A stretch of DNA of 64,000 bases from Actinokineospora enzanensis DSM 44649 (GTDB taxonomy: Bacteria; Actinomycetota; Actinomycetes; Mycobacteriales; Pseudonocardiaceae). Below are positions 43,599 through 53,336 of the stretch, piece after piece; the stretch's first letter is position 1; each line of letters starts with the position of its first letter. Under the pieces are notes generated by a model that was not told the DNA's origin, ran no database searches, and was given only the letters and a program-made list of their open reading frames with translations. Location: positions 79,287 to 143,286 of the forward strand of contig NZ_KB894421.1 of NCBI RefSeq assembly GCF_000374445.1, read 5' to 3'. The position numbers and the translations under genes were made by a program.

Positions 43599-44990
43599 CT
43601 AGTAGGTGATGGCCAGCGCCGGATCGGCGAGCAGCGCGCCGACATCGGCCAGGAACTCCGAACCCTGCTGGCCGTCGACCAGCCGGTGGTCGAAGCTCAA
43701 CGCCAGCTGGCACACCTTGCGAATGGTGATCTCGCCGTCCACCACCCACGGCGTGTCCCGGATGGCGCCGAACGCCAGGATCGCCGACTCCCCCGGGTTG
43801 ATGATCGGGGTGCCGGTGTCCACGCCGAACACGCCGACGTTGGTGATCGTGATGGTGCCGTTGACCATGTCCGCGGGCGGGGTCTTGCCATCGCGCGCGA
43901 CGGTCGTCAGTTGCTCCAGCGCGATCGCCAGCTCACGCAGTGACAGCGACTCCGCGTCCCGGATCTTCGGCACGATCAGGCCGCGCGGCGTGGCCGCCGC
44001 GATGCCCAGGTGCACGTAGTCCTTGAACACGATCTCCTGGGCCGCCTCGTCCCAGGCGCTGTTGACCTCCGGGGTGCGCCGTGTCGCCATGGCCACCGCC
44101 TTGGCGCAGAACGCCAACGGGGTGAGCTTGACGTCGCGGAAGTCCCGGTGGTTCTTCAGTCGGGCGCGCAGCTCCATCATCGGTGTGACGTCCACGGTCA
44201 GGAACTCCGTGACGTGCGGCGCGGTGAACGCGCTGCTGACCATGGCCTGCGCGGTGACCTTGCGGACGCCCTTGATCGGCACCCGGCGCTCGCGCGCGCC
44301 CGCCGGGACCGGGGTCGTGGGGGCGGGCGCTTCCTCGGTCGCCGCCTGCTCGACGTCGGCGCGGGTGATCACGCCGCCGTAGCCGGACCCGGTGAGCGTG
44401 CGCAGGTCGATGCCCAGGTCCTTGGCCAGCTTGCGGATCGGCGGCTTGGCCAGCGGGACGTACCCGCCGGGCTGGTCCACCGGCTCGGCGGGGATGGCCG
44501 GAACCGCGGCCGCCCCATTCCCGTTCTCCTCCGGCAGCGGACCGCGCTCGTGCTCGAATGCGGCGGCCACCGTGCTCTGCGCCGCGGCGGCCGCCGGCTC
44601 GGCGGGCACCGCAGGACCCTTGCGCGCGCGGCGTTTCGCGGTGACCACCTTGGCGCCGTAGCCGACCAGCGGCTTCATCTCCTCCTCGCCCTCGGCCGCC
44701 GGGGCGGGCGCGGTGGGAGCGGCGGCCGGGGCCGCCGACCCGCCCGGGTCGACGTCCACGGTGAGGATGGGGGTGCCGACATCGACGGTCTGACCGGGCT
44801 GGACGTGCAGCTCGGTGACCACGCCCGCCCACGGGCAGGGCAGCTCGACGGCGGCCTTGGCGGTCTCGATCTCGACGATGATCTGGTTGACGGTGACCGG
44901 GTCCCCCGGCTTGACGTGCCAGGTGAGGATCTCGGCCTCGGTCAGCCCCTCGGCCGTGTCGGGCAGCGGGAAGCTCTTGTAGTCAGGCAT
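43599..44990 (-). CDS. bkdC: Branched-chain keto-acid dehydrogenase E2 (dihydrolipoamide acyltransferase)
   Basis: 463 residues. A lipoyl domain carries Lys45 in EIETAKAAVELP, followed by an Ala/Pro-rich linker and an E3/E1-binding domain (IRKLAKDLGIDLRTL, then GYGGVITRADV). The catalytic acyltransferase core has SFDHRLVDG near 440. It is the third gene of E1alpha-E1beta-E2, which together make branched acyl-CoA primers from Val, Leu and Ile keto acids for iso/anteiso fatty acids. It starts 3 bp after the E1beta stop. No E3 gene is adjacent. Confidence 0.94.
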   Translation of the reverse strand: MPDYKSFPLPDTAEGLTEAEILTWHVKPGDPVTVNQIIVEIETAKAAVELPCPWAGVVTELHVQPGQTVDVGTPILTVDVDPGGSAAPAAAPTAPAPAAEGEEEMKPLVGYGAKVVTAKRRARKGPAVPAEPAAAAAQSTVAAAFEHERGPLPEENGNGAAAVPAIPAEPVDQPGGYVPLAKPPIRKLAKDLGIDLRTLTGSGYGGVITRADVEQAATEEAPAPTTPVPAGARERRVPIKGVRKVTAQAMVSSAFTAPHVTEFLTVDVTPMMELRARLKNHRDFRDVKLTPLAFCAKAVAMATRRTPEVNSAWDEAAQEIVFKDYVHLGIAAATPRGLIVPKIRDAESLSLRELAIALEQLTTVARDGKTPPADMVNGTITITNVGVFGVDTGTPIINPGESAILAFGAIRDTPWVVDGEITIRKVCQLALSFDHRLVDGQQGSEFLADVGALLADPALAITY

Positions 44991-44993
44991 CGC

Positions 44994-46004
44994 TCACCAG
45001 GCCAGGGATCGGTCGACGGCGTCCAGGACTCGGTCAAGGTCGGGCAGGAAGTGCTCCTCCAGCTTCGCGGGCGGGTACGGCGTGTCGAATCCGGTGACGC
45101 GCAGTACCGGGGCCTGTAGCGAGTAGAAGCACTCCTGCTGCACCCGGGCGGCGATCTCCGAGGTGAGCGAGGACTCCGAGGGCGCCTCGCTGACCACGAT
45201 GAGGTGACCGGTGCGGCGCACCGACTCGAACACCGGGTCGAGGTCCAGCGGGGACAACGCGCGCAGGTCGATGACCTCCAACGAGTGCCCGTCCTCCTCG
45301 GCCGCGGTGGCCGCGTCCAGCGCCACCTTCACCGACGGGCCGTAGGCGACCAGGGTCGCGGTGCTACCGCGGCGCACCACGCGGGCGGCGAACAGCGGGT
45401 CCGGCGTGGCCGAGGTGTCCACTTCGGACTTCATGAAGCCGGAGTGGTAGTAGCGCTTCGGCTCGAAGAACAGCACCGGGTCGTCGCTCTGGATGGCCTG
45501 CTGGATCATCCAGTACGCGTCCACCGCGTTCGAGCAGGACACCACCTTGAGCCCGGCGGTGTGCGCGAAGTATGACTCGGGGGACTCGGAGTGGTGCTCC
45601 ACCGCGCCGATCCCGCCGCCGAACGGCACCCGGATCACCAGCGGCACCCGGACCCGGCCGTGCGTGCGGGCGTGCAGCTTGGCGACCTGGGAGACGATCT
45701 GGTCGAAGCCGGGGAAGATGAACCCGTCGAACTGGATCTCGCACACCGGCCGGAAGCCGCGCACGGCCAGGCCGACCGCGGTGCCGATGATGCCCGACTC
45801 GGCCAGCGGCGTGTCCAGCACGCGGTGCTCGCCGAAGTCCTTCTGCAGCCCGTCGGTGATCCGGAAGACGCCGCCGAGCCTGCCGACGTCCTCGCCCATC
45901 ACGATGACCTTGGGGTCGCGCTCCATGGCGGTGCGCAGGCCAAGGTTGAGCGCCTTGCCCAGGGTGAGCGACTGGACCGGGCCGGGGTTGGTCTCGGGGG
46001 CCAT
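44994..46004 (-). CDS. bkdB: Branched-chain keto-acid dehydrogenase E1 beta
   Basis: 336 residues. It contains the transketolase central region with GEDVGRLGGVFRITDGL, the E-rich motif before LDTPLAESGIIGTAVGLA, and the C-terminal domain with VVSEAPSESSLTSEIAA. It forms the alpha2beta2 E1 with the product of the gene upstream. The ATG at 46004 shares a base with the E1alpha stop (TGATG), indicating coupling. Confidence 0.95.
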   Translation of the reverse strand: MAPETNPGPVQSLTLGKALNLGLRTAMERDPKVIVMGEDVGRLGGVFRITDGLQKDFGEHRVLDTPLAESGIIGTAVGLAVRGFRPVCEIQFDGFIFPGFDQIVSQVAKLHARTHGRVRVPLVIRVPFGGGIGAVEHHSESPESYFAHTAGLKVVSCSNAVDAYWMIQQAIQSDDPVLFFEPKRYYHSGFMKSEVDTSATPDPLFAARVVRRGSTATLVAYGPSVKVALDAATAAEEDGHSLEVIDLRALSPLDLDPVFESVRRTGHLIVVSEAPSESSLTSEIAARVQQECFYSLQAPVLRVTGFDTPYPPAKLEEHFLPDLDRVLDAVDRSLAW

Positions 46005-47209
46005 CAGTGGTCACCGCCCGCGAAGTCGTCGTGGTACGCCAGGAACTCGGCGCGCTGGGCGCTGACGAACGGGCTGGGTTCGGCGTAGACGTGGTCGAAG
46101 ATCTGCCCAACCGGCGGCTGCGGCATGGCGAAGCAGAACTCGCGCAGGTCCCTGGCCAGCTCGTCGGCCTCGGCCTGCACCGAGTCGAAGAAGTCCTGGT
46201 CGGCGTCGCCGTGCCGGACCAGGTTGACCCGCACGCGCTCGATCGGGTCCTTGAGCTTCCACGCCTCCAGCTCGTCGGAATGCCGGTAGCGGGTGGGGTC
46301 GTCGGTGGTGGTGTGCGCGTCCATCCGGTAGGTGAACGCCTCGATCAGCACCGGGCCGTTGCCGTGCCTGCACTCCGCCAGCGCCCAGCGCGCGACCGCG
46401 AGCGTGGCCAGCACGTCGTTGCCGTCGACCCGGATGCCCGGGAAGCCGTAGCCGCGGGCGCGCTGGTAGAGCGGCAGCCGCGACTGGCGCTCGGTCGGCT
46501 CGGAGATGGCCCACTGGTTGTTCTGGCAGAAGAACACCAGCGGTGCGTCGTACACCGCCGCCCACACGAAGCCCTCGTGCACATCGCCCTGGCTGGTGGC
46601 GCCGTCGCCGAAGAAGACCATGGTGGCCTCGCCGTCGTCGCCGCCCACCTTGCCCTCGAACCGCTGGCCCATCGCGTAACCCGCCGCGTTGAGCACCTGG
46701 TTGCCGATCACGATCGTGTAGGGGTGGAACCGCTTGGCGACCGAGTCCCAGCTGCCGTGGTCGGTGCCGCGGAAGATGCCCAGGACGTCCTTGGGGTCGA
46801 TGCCCCGGCACCAGGCGACCCCGTGCTCGCGGTAGCTGGGGAAGACCATGTCGGTGTCGCGTAGCGCGCGCCCGGCGCCGATCTGCGCGGCCTCCTGACC
46901 GAGCAGCGGCACCCAGATGCCCAGCTGCCCCTGCCGCTGCAGTGCGTTGCCCTCCCGGTCCGCGCGGCGGACCAGGACCATGTCCCGGTACAGCGCGCGC
47001 AGCGCCGCCGGGGTGATGTCGGCGACGAAGGGGTCGAACTCGGGGTTCGGCACCCGTTCGCCCTCCGGCGTGAGCAGCTGGACCAGTTCCGGACCACCCT
47101 CGCTGGTGGCCCGCAGACCCGCGATCACCTGTTCCGGGGTGGGTGCCGCCGCCGTGGCGGCGGGACCTTCCCGGGGCTCCGGGTGCGTCCACTGTTCTGG
47201 GGACGACAT
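46004..47209 (-). CDS. bkdA: Branched-chain keto-acid dehydrogenase E1 alpha
   Basis: 401 residues. The TPP/Mg motif begins GDGATSQGD near 222 and ends NNQW. The phosphoregulatory-like loop RMDAHTTTDDPTRYR marks the branched-chain class. ATG at 47209 has GAGGAG eight bases upstream, and the open frame beyond is not coding. It heads the bkdABC operon. No Lrp-type bkdR is divergent here, unlike many actinobacterial loci. Confidence 0.93.
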   Translation of the reverse strand: MSSPEQWTHPEPREGPAATAAAPTPEQVIAGLRATSEGGPELVQLLTPEGERVPNPEFDPFVADITPAALRALYRDMVLVRRADREGNALQRQGQLGIWVPLLGQEAAQIGAGRALRDTDMVFPSYREHGVAWCRGIDPKDVLGIFRGTDHGSWDSVAKRFHPYTIVIGNQVLNAAGYAMGQRFEGKVGGDDGEATMVFFGDGATSQGDVHEGFVWAAVYDAPLVFFCQNNQWAISEPTERQSRLPLYQRARGYGFPGIRVDGNDVLATLAVARWALAECRHGNGPVLIEAFTYRMDAHTTTDDPTRYRHSDELEAWKLKDPIERVRVNLVRHGDADQDFFDSVQAEADELARDLREFCFAMPQPPVGQIFDHVYAEPSPFVSAQRAEFLAYHDDFAGGDH

Positions 47210-47675
47210 GGCGCGTTCTCCTCGTGTCTGGCGCCGCGCAGTCGCTCGTGGCGACGGCATGCGGCCGCGCCGCCGATCACCACCGCCGTTGGTCGAGGCG
47301 TTGGCCACCGTCGGCGCTGACGGCGTTGCTCTCACATCCTGACACGGGAGAGTGTGCGGTGGTGAGCGCGAGAGTGCGACAAGTTGTCCACAGGGGTCGC
47401 GTGAGCTGCGGAAACACTTGGACACCCGATGGTCGGTGGTCGAAATAGGACACCGTGGCTGCTGTTCGTAGCCGGTCCGGGTGAACGAGCGTGAACCCGA
47501 CGTTGACCCATCCGGACGCCGTCGGACTACCCCGGTGAGCTGCGCCACAGGGGGCGCGCGGCCGGTGGCGGGAACTGCGCCGACCGCGCGCCCGCGGCCG
47601 AGCCTGCCCGGATCGAGCTGATGAACCGCTCAGCCGCGTCGCGTGCGCCGGTCGCCCGGGTGGCAGGATCGAGAC
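47210..47675. other. Intergenic region between bkd and the M20 peptidase
   Basis: 466 bp holding two divergent promoters. One perfect DnaA box (TTGTCCACA, 47384-47392) is present. Frames crossing it are shadows without domain sequence. No hairpin or riboswitch was recognised. Confidence 0.5.
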
Positions 47676-49094
47676 GTGGACAAGACCGTCGTGCAGCAGA
47701 CCGTGCGACAGCTCTGGGATGCAGAGATCCTGCCCAGTCTGTCGGAATTCATCGCCATTCCCGCGCTCTCGCCGAACTTCGACGCCGGGTGGGCCGAACA
47801 CGGCCACCTGGACGCGGCGGTCGAGCACCTGCGGCGGTGGATCACCGCGCGTGACCTCCCGGGCGCCCGGGTCGAGGTGGTCACGCTGCCCGACCGGTCC
47901 CCGATCCTGCTGGTCGACGTGCCAGCCACCCAGCCGGGACCCGGCGTCGGCACCGCCCTGCTCTACGGCCACCTGGACAAGCAGCCGCCGGTCGGCGGCT
48001 GGAGCGAGGGTCTCGGTCCGTGGCAGCCGGTGCTGCGCGACGGCAGACTCTACGGCCGCGGCTCCGCCGACGACGGCTACGCCGGGTACGCGGCGACCGC
48101 CGCGATCGAGGCGGTGCGGGCCGCGGGCGGCGCGCACGGCCGGTGCGTGGTGCTGCTGGAGACCGGCGAGGAGTCCGGCAGCCCCGACCTGCCCGCCTAC
48201 CTCGACCACCTGGCCGACCGGCTGGGCCAGGTGTCCCTGGTGATCTGCCTGGACTCCGGTGGCAACGACTACGAGCGGCTGTGGCTGACCACCTCGCTAC
48301 GCGGCCTGGTGTCGGTGACCGTCACCGTCCGGGTGCTGCGCGCTGGCCAGCACTCCGGCCTCGCGGGCGGGGTCGTGCCCAGCTCGTTCCGGATCATGCG
48401 GGCGCTGCTGGACCGGATCGAGGACGCCGCCACCGGCGAGGTCCTGATCAAGGAGATGCACGCGGAGATCCCGGCCGACCGGGCCGCCGAGGCGGCCGAG
48501 ACGGTGGCCGCCGCGCCGGGCACCATCCGGTCGGCGTTCACCCTGCTGGACGAGACCCGCCCGGTGCTGTCCGACGAGGCCGACATGCTGCTGGCCACCA
48601 GCTGGCGGCCGTCGCTGTCGGTGATCGGCGCGGAGGGCTTCCCGCTGCCCGCGGACGCGGGCAACGTGCTGCGGCCGTTCACCACGCTCTCGCTGAGCCT
48701 GCGGCTGCCGCCTACGTCCGACGCGATGGCCTCGCTGCGGGCGCTGACCGAGGTGCTGACCACGGACGTCCCCTACGGCGCGACGATCGAGCTGAGCCGG
48801 ATCGAGGCGGCGGACGGCTGGAACGCGCCGCCGCTGGCGCCCTGGCTGCGGACCGCGCTGGACTCGGTGTCGGACGAGGTGTTCGGCAGCCCGTGGCGCA
48901 CGGTCGGACTCGGTGGTTCCATCCCGTTCATGGGCCTGTTGGCCGCGCGTTACCCGGACGCCCAGTTCGTGATCACCGGGGCGCTGGGCGTGGACAGCAA
49001 CGCGCACGTCCCGGATGAATGGCTTCACGTGAAACAAGCGGAACGCGTGACCACCGCCGTCGCCCACATCCTGGCCGCGCATGCGGTGCGTTAG
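47676..49094 (+). CDS. M20 family metallopeptidase (dipeptidase-like)
   Basis: 472 residues, M20 family. Metal ligands are His in YGHLDKQP near 98, Asp in GRGSADDGY near 131, Glu-Glu in ETGEESGSP near 165 and Asp in CLDSGGND near 193, with a late His in VDSNAHVPDE. A lid/dimerisation domain is inserted in the middle. It would hydrolyse dipeptides or acylated amino acids with two zincs, in the cytoplasm (no signal). GTG at 47676 has a weak AGGAT upstream. Confidence 0.9.
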   Translation: MDKTVVQQTVRQLWDAEILPSLSEFIAIPALSPNFDAGWAEHGHLDAAVEHLRRWITARDLPGARVEVVTLPDRSPILLVDVPATQPGPGVGTALLYGHLDKQPPVGGWSEGLGPWQPVLRDGRLYGRGSADDGYAGYAATAAIEAVRAAGGAHGRCVVLLETGEESGSPDLPAYLDHLADRLGQVSLVICLDSGGNDYERLWLTTSLRGLVSVTVTVRVLRAGQHSGLAGGVVPSSFRIMRALLDRIEDAATGEVLIKEMHAEIPADRAAEAAETVAAAPGTIRSAFTLLDETRPVLSDEADMLLATSWRPSLSVIGAEGFPLPADAGNVLRPFTTLSLSLRLPPTSDAMASLRALTEVLTTDVPYGATIELSRIEAADGWNAPPLAPWLRTALDSVSDEVFGSPWRTVGLGGSIPFMGLLAARYPDAQFVITGALGVDSNAHVPDEWLHVKQAERVTTAVAHILAAHAVR

Positions 49095-49107
49095 TCCATA
49101 AAGGACG

Positions 49108-49677
49108 TCAGCGGAGCGGCGCCAACAGGTGCCGCACCACCGGGAGCAGCTCGGCGGCGGTCGGCGGCTCGTCGTCGATGAGCCCCTGGGCGAGCATGCC
49201 GTCGATGCCCGCCAGGAACGCGCGGAAGCCCACCTCGTCCGGTCGGCGGCCCAGGCTGGTCAGCACGTCCAGCCAGAGCCGGGCGACCGGGCGCAGGTCC
49301 GGCCTGCGCGCGGCCAGCAGGTACAGCTCGTACCTGGCGGCGGTCCTGGCCCGGCGCGGGCCGAGCGCCTCGGCGAGCATCTCGGCCACCGCGCCCGCCG
49401 GGTCGTCGCCCTTGATCCGGCGGGACTCGATCAGCTCACGCACCCGGTCCACCAAGTCCGCGGCGGCCTGTACCAGGGCGGCTTCGAGCAGGTCGTCGAG
49501 CGCGCCGAAGTGGTAGGTGATCGAGGCGGGCGGAATCCCGGCCGCCGCGGCGACCGACCGGTGGGTCACCCCGGACACGCCCGCGCGCTCGATCACCTGA
49601 AGGGTCGCCTCGATGATCTCGGTCCGCCTGCGCTCGCCCCTGGTGCGCCTGCCGTCGACCTGCCGGTAGGTCCTCAC
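49108..49677 (-). CDS. TetR family regulator (divergent from Fe-S oxidoreductase)
   Basis: About 189 residues. The HTH (IIEATLQVIERAGVSGVTHRSV, then IPPASITYHFGALDDLL) is at about 19-62, followed by a helical C-terminal domain. I prefer GTG 49677. The frame extends to GTG 49779, but the extra 34 residues are low-complexity and span an inverted repeat. The dyad TTACCGGCC-A-GTAA at 49810-49823 lies between this gene and the divergent Fe-S gene and is repeated upstream of the fadE5-like gene, suggesting a small regulon. Confidence 0.87.
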   Translation of the reverse strand: MRTYRQVDGRRTRGERRRTEIIEATLQVIERAGVSGVTHRSVAAAAGIPPASITYHFGALDDLLEAALVQAAADLVDRVRELIESRRIKGDDPAGAVAEMLAEALGPRRARTAARYELYLLAARRPDLRPVARLWLDVLTSLGRRPDEVGFRAFLAGIDGMLAQGLIDDEPPTAAELLPVVRHLLAPLR

Positions 49678-49809
49678 CCGATCACCGGGCCGGGGCGGGT
49701 GATCGGGAGCAGGATGATCGGGGGCACCGGACGAAACTATCTGAACGGATGTCCAGGTAGTTGCCGAGGTGTACGCCACACTTGTCCGCCTTAGGCTTCA
49801 CCGAGACGG

Positions 49810-49823
49810 TTACCGGCCAGTAA
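49810..49823. promoter_or_regulatory. TetR operator B1
   Basis: TTACCGGCCAGTAA, palindromic except for one position, 44 bp before the Fe-S oxidoreductase start and upstream of the divergent tetR. The same 14-mer with one change is at 56850-56863. Confidence 0.65.
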
Positions 49824-49866
49824 GAAGAGGTCGAGCCGTTCCCGAACGACGGAAGGTCACCACCAC

Positions 49867-52056
49867 ATGGGTGCCGTGCAGCTGACACTGGGCCTGGTCG
49901 CGGTCGCGATCAGCCTGGTGGCCTGGAGCATGTTCGTCCGCACCGTCGCGCGCATGGTCGCCGTGATCCGCCTCGGCCAGCCCGACCCCACCCGCAACGG
50001 CCCGTTCTGGCCGCGGCTGCGCACCCTGGTCAAGGAGTTCGCCGCGCACACCCGGATGAACAAGTTCCGGCACGTCGGGCCGTGGCACTGGCTGGTGATG
50101 TGGGGATTCCTGATCGGGTCGGCGGCGCTGTTCGAGGCATACGGCGAGGTCTTCGTGCCGTCCTGGGGCTGGCCGATCCTGGACCACTGGAGCCTGTGGC
50201 ACCTGCTGATGGAACTGCTCGGCCTGGGCACCATCGTCGGCGGTCTCGCCCTGGTGCTCATCCGGCAGCGCAACCACCCGCGCCGCGCAGACCGGATGTC
50301 CCGCTTCCAGGGCTCCAACTTCTGGCAGGCCTACTTCGTCGAGGCCGTGGTGATCCTGGAAGGCGTCGGCATCCTGGGCGTGCGTGCGGGCAAGGCCGCG
50401 CTGCCTGATGTGGAGGCTGTGCCCACCTGGGCCGCGTTCGTCACCGACCCGATCGCCCACCTGCTGCCCGCCAGCCCGAACCTGGTGTCCGTGCTGGCGT
50501 TCATCAAGCTGATGGGCGCCATGGTGTGGGTGTACGTGGTGGCCAAGTACATGACTATGGGCGTCGCCTGGCACCGGTTCAGTGCCTTCTTCAACATCTA
50601 CTTCAAGCGCGAGGCCGACGGCGGGGTGGCGCTGGGCGCGCTGCGGCCGATGATGTCCGACGGCAAGCCGCTGGACTTCGAGGAGGCCGACCCGGAGAAG
50701 GACGTCTTCGGCGCGGGCAAGGTCGAAGACTTCACCTGGAAGGGCTGGCTGGACTTCACCACGTGCACCGAGTGCGGCCGCTGCCAGTCGCAGTGTCCGG
50801 CGTGGAACACGGGGAAACCGTTGTCCCCCAAGCTGGTGATCACGCAGTTGCGTGACCACGCGTACGCCAAGGCGCCGTACCTGCTGGCGGGCGGGCGTCG
50901 GGACATGGCTGGTGACGAGGTCGGGCTGACCGGGGACAACCCGTACGCGGGCATCGATGTGCTGGCCATCGCCGAGTCCGAGCGGGCCCTGATCGGTGAT
51001 GACGGTGGGGTGATCGACCCCGAGGTGCTGTGGTCCTGCACCACCTGCGGTGCTTGCGTCGAGCAATGCCCGGTGGATATCGAGCACGTGGACCACATCG
51101 TGGACATGCGTCGGTACCAGGTGCTGATCGAGTCGAACTTCCCCACCGAGCTGGGCGGGATGTTCAAGAACCTGGAGAACAAGGGCAATCCGTGGGGGCA
51201 GAACGCCAAGGACCGATTGGCTTGGACTGAGGGCCTCGACTTCGAGGTGCCGGTATTTGACGGGGAATTGACCGCGGAGACCGAGTACTTGTTCTGGGTG
51301 GGGTGCGCCGGTGCGTTCGAGGACCGCGCGAAGAAGACCACCCGCGCGGTCGCCGAACTGCTGCACACCGCCGGTGTCGGCTATGTGGTGCTGGGCCCGG
51401 AGGAAACCTGCACCGGTGACCCGGCGCGGCGCGCGGGCAACGAGTTCCTGTTCCAGATGCTGGCGCAGCAGAACGTCGAGGTGATCAACTCGGTGTTCGA
51501 GGGGCGCGCGCCCGGCACCCGCAAGATCGTGGTGACCTGCGCACACTGCTTCAACACGATGGCCAACGAGTACCCGCAGCTGGGCGGCAAGTACGAGGTC
51601 GTGCACCACACCCAGCTGCTGAACAAGCTGGTCCGGGAGCGACGGCTGGTGCCGGTCGCGCCGATCGCCGAGGACGTCACCTACCACGACCCGTGCTACC
51701 TGGGCAGGCACAACAAGGTCTACGAGGCACCGCGCGAGCTGGTCGGGGCATCCGGGGCAAAGCTGCGCGAAATGCCCCGACACGCGGACCGCTCGATGTG
51801 CTGCGGCGCGGGCGGTGCGCGGATGTGGATGGAGGAGCGCATCGGCAAGCGCATCAACCTCGACCGGGTCGACGAGGCGCTGGGCACGGCGCCGTCGAAG
51901 ATCGCCACCGGCTGCCCGTTCTGCCGCGTGATGCTCACCGACGGGATCACCGCGCGGCAGTCCGACGGGCTGGCGGCGGAGTCGGTCGAGGTGGTGGACG
52001 TGGCCCAGCTGCTGCTCCAGGCCGTTCGCCGAGGCAAGGAGCCCGCCGAGAGCTAG
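49867..52056 (+). CDS. Membrane-bound Fe-S oxidoreductase (Rv0338c/heterodisulfide reductase-like)
   Basis: 729 residues. The N-terminal third has about five or six helices like the NarI/HdrE membrane domain, with His residues that could bind heme. Two [4Fe-4S] motifs follow, CTECGRCQSQCP near 300 and CTTCGACVEQCP near 392, and then two CCG domains with GCAGAFEDR and CCGAGGARMWMEE. It is the fused actinobacterial oxidoreductase known from Rv0338c. It is thought to pass electrons to or from quinone. A link to acyl-CoA dehydrogenase electrons is suggested by the shared operator with the fadE5-like gene. Confidence 0.9.
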   Translation: MGAVQLTLGLVAVAISLVAWSMFVRTVARMVAVIRLGQPDPTRNGPFWPRLRTLVKEFAAHTRMNKFRHVGPWHWLVMWGFLIGSAALFEAYGEVFVPSWGWPILDHWSLWHLLMELLGLGTIVGGLALVLIRQRNHPRRADRMSRFQGSNFWQAYFVEAVVILEGVGILGVRAGKAALPDVEAVPTWAAFVTDPIAHLLPASPNLVSVLAFIKLMGAMVWVYVVAKYMTMGVAWHRFSAFFNIYFKREADGGVALGALRPMMSDGKPLDFEEADPEKDVFGAGKVEDFTWKGWLDFTTCTECGRCQSQCPAWNTGKPLSPKLVITQLRDHAYAKAPYLLAGGRRDMAGDEVGLTGDNPYAGIDVLAIAESERALIGDDGGVIDPEVLWSCTTCGACVEQCPVDIEHVDHIVDMRRYQVLIESNFPTELGGMFKNLENKGNPWGQNAKDRLAWTEGLDFEVPVFDGELTAETEYLFWVGCAGAFEDRAKKTTRAVAELLHTAGVGYVVLGPEETCTGDPARRAGNEFLFQMLAQQNVEVINSVFEGRAPGTRKIVVTCAHCFNTMANEYPQLGGKYEVVHHTQLLNKLVRERRLVPVAPIAEDVTYHDPCYLGRHNKVYEAPRELVGASGAKLREMPRHADRSMCCGAGGARMWMEERIGKRINLDRVDEALGTAPSKIATGCPFCRVMLTDGITARQSDGLAAESVEVVDVAQLLLQAVRRGKEPAES

Positions 52057-52072
52057 TGGCGCGACCCGGACA

Positions 52073-52101
52073 TGCCCCTGACCTGCGGAAGGTCGGGGGC
52101 A
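52073..52101 (+). terminator. Terminator after the Fe-S oxidoreductase
   Basis: TGCCCCTGACCT (52073-52084) pairs with AGGTCGGGGGCA (52090-52101) with one G-T mismatch/wobble, 5-nt loop, then TTGTTC. It is 17 bp after the stop. Confidence 0.6.
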
Positions 52102-52115
52102 TTGTTCATGATGTG

Positions 52116-52128
52116 GGAACGTGGTTCC
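52116..52128 (+). promoter_or_regulatory. Dyad upstream of the MFS gene
   Basis: GGAAC-GTG-GTTCC, 33 bp before the MFS ATG, with AT-rich TTAGCTACGTTAACG after it that could hold a -10 element. Possible operator. Confidence 0.35.
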
Positions 52129-52160
52129 GCTATGCAGGAAAGCTTAGCTACGTTAACGAC

Positions 52161-53336
52161 ATGCGCAGATGGGTCATCCTGGGAATCGCGGTGGCCGCCC
52201 AGGCGGCGGTGTCCAGCCTGGTCTACGGGCTGCCGTTCCTGCTGCCGAACCTGCGCGCCGAACTCGACCTGTCGCTCACCGCGGCGGGCACCCTGGTCTC
52301 CGCCCCGGTGCTGGGGATCCTGGCCGCCCTGATCGCCTGGGGCGCGGCCGCGGACAAGTTCGGCGAACGCGTGGTGATGGCCATCGGCATGGCGGGCACC
52401 GGCGTCGCGGCCGTGGCCGCCGCACTCGTGCCCGGGATCGTCGGCCTGTCGGTGTTCCTGGTGCTGGGCGGTCTGTTCGCGGCGTCGATCAGCGCGGCGA
52501 GCGGGCGGGCCGTGCTGGGCTGGTTCGCCGCGTCGGAACGCGGGCTGGCCATGGGCATCCGACAGACCTGCACGCCACTGGGCGTCGGCTTCGCCGCCTT
52601 GGTGCTGCCACCCGCCGCCGAGGCTTGGGGTTACCAGCCCGCGCTGCTGATCCCCGGGGTGCTGTGCCTGGTGATCGCCGTGGTCGTGGCAATCGGGCTG
52701 ATCGATCCGCCGCGTGCTCCGGCCAAGAACGTCGAAGAAACCCGTTCCCCTTACCGCACACCGCGGCTGTGGCGGGTGCACATTGCCAGCGCACTACTGG
52801 TCGGCCCGCAGTTCACCGCCAGCGCCTTCGCACTGACCTATCTGGTCAGTGAACAGGGTTGGAGCCCGGTCACCGCGGGCGCGGTCGTGGCGGTGGTGCA
52901 GTTGGTCGGCGCCGCAGGCCGCATCGGCGCGGGCATCTGGTCGGACCGGGTCGGCAGCCGGATGCGGCCGATGCGGATCATCGCGGTCGGCGCCGTGGCG
53001 GCCATGCTGGCCTGGGCACTCGGGGACGTGACGTGGTCCGGGCTGGCCGTGGTGGGGCTGTTCGCGGTGATGGTGATCTCGGTGACCGACAACGGCCTGG
53101 CCTTCACCGCCACGGCGGAGCTGGCGGGCCCGTTCTGGGCGGGGCGGGCGCTGGGCGTGCAGAACACCGGCCAGAACGTGATGGCGTTGGCCGCTGCCCC
53201 GGCGTTCGCCGCCCTCGTCACCGCGGTGGACTGGCCCTGGGCCCTGGCCATCGGTGCGTTGCTGCCCCTCGTCGCCTGCCTCGTCACCCCGGTGCACGGC
53301 GAGCCGACCCATCAGCGGCGCGTGTCGACCCGGTGA
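52161..53336 (+). CDS. MFS transporter
   Basis: 391 residues with 12 predicted helices and the MFS loop 2-3 signature ([14 protein letters not shown]) near 61. A second-half version follows ([14 protein letters not shown]). The overall look is that of the NimT/CynX or OFA-type group, but the substrate cannot be read. The start is ATG 52161, and the long frame before it belongs to the Fe-S gene overlap. The 3' end overlaps the converging dcd gene by 25 bp. Confidence 0.88.
   Translation: MRRWVILGIAVAAQAAVSSLVYGLPFLLPNLRAELDLSLTAAGTLVSAPVLGILAALIAWGAAADKFGERVVMAIGMAGTGVAAVAAALVPGIVGLSVFLVLGGLFAASISAASGRAVLGWFAASERGLAMGIRQTCTPLGVGFAALVLPPAAEAWGYQPALLIPGVLCLVIAVVVAIGLIDPPRAPAKNVEETRSPYRTPRLWRVHIASALLVGPQFTASAFALTYLVSEQGWSPVTAGAVVAVVQLVGAAGRIGAGIWSDRVGSRMRPMRIIAVGAVAAMLAWALGDVTWSGLAVVGLFAVMVISVTDNGLAFTATAELAGPFWAGRALGVQNTGQNVMALAAAPAFAALVTAVDWPWALAIGALLPLVACLVTPVHGEPTHQRRVSTR

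Noticed and set aside
47384..47392. Single perfect DnaA box upstream of bkd
   Set aside because: One 9-mer is expected by chance at this scale. Mentioned only in the intergenic entry.
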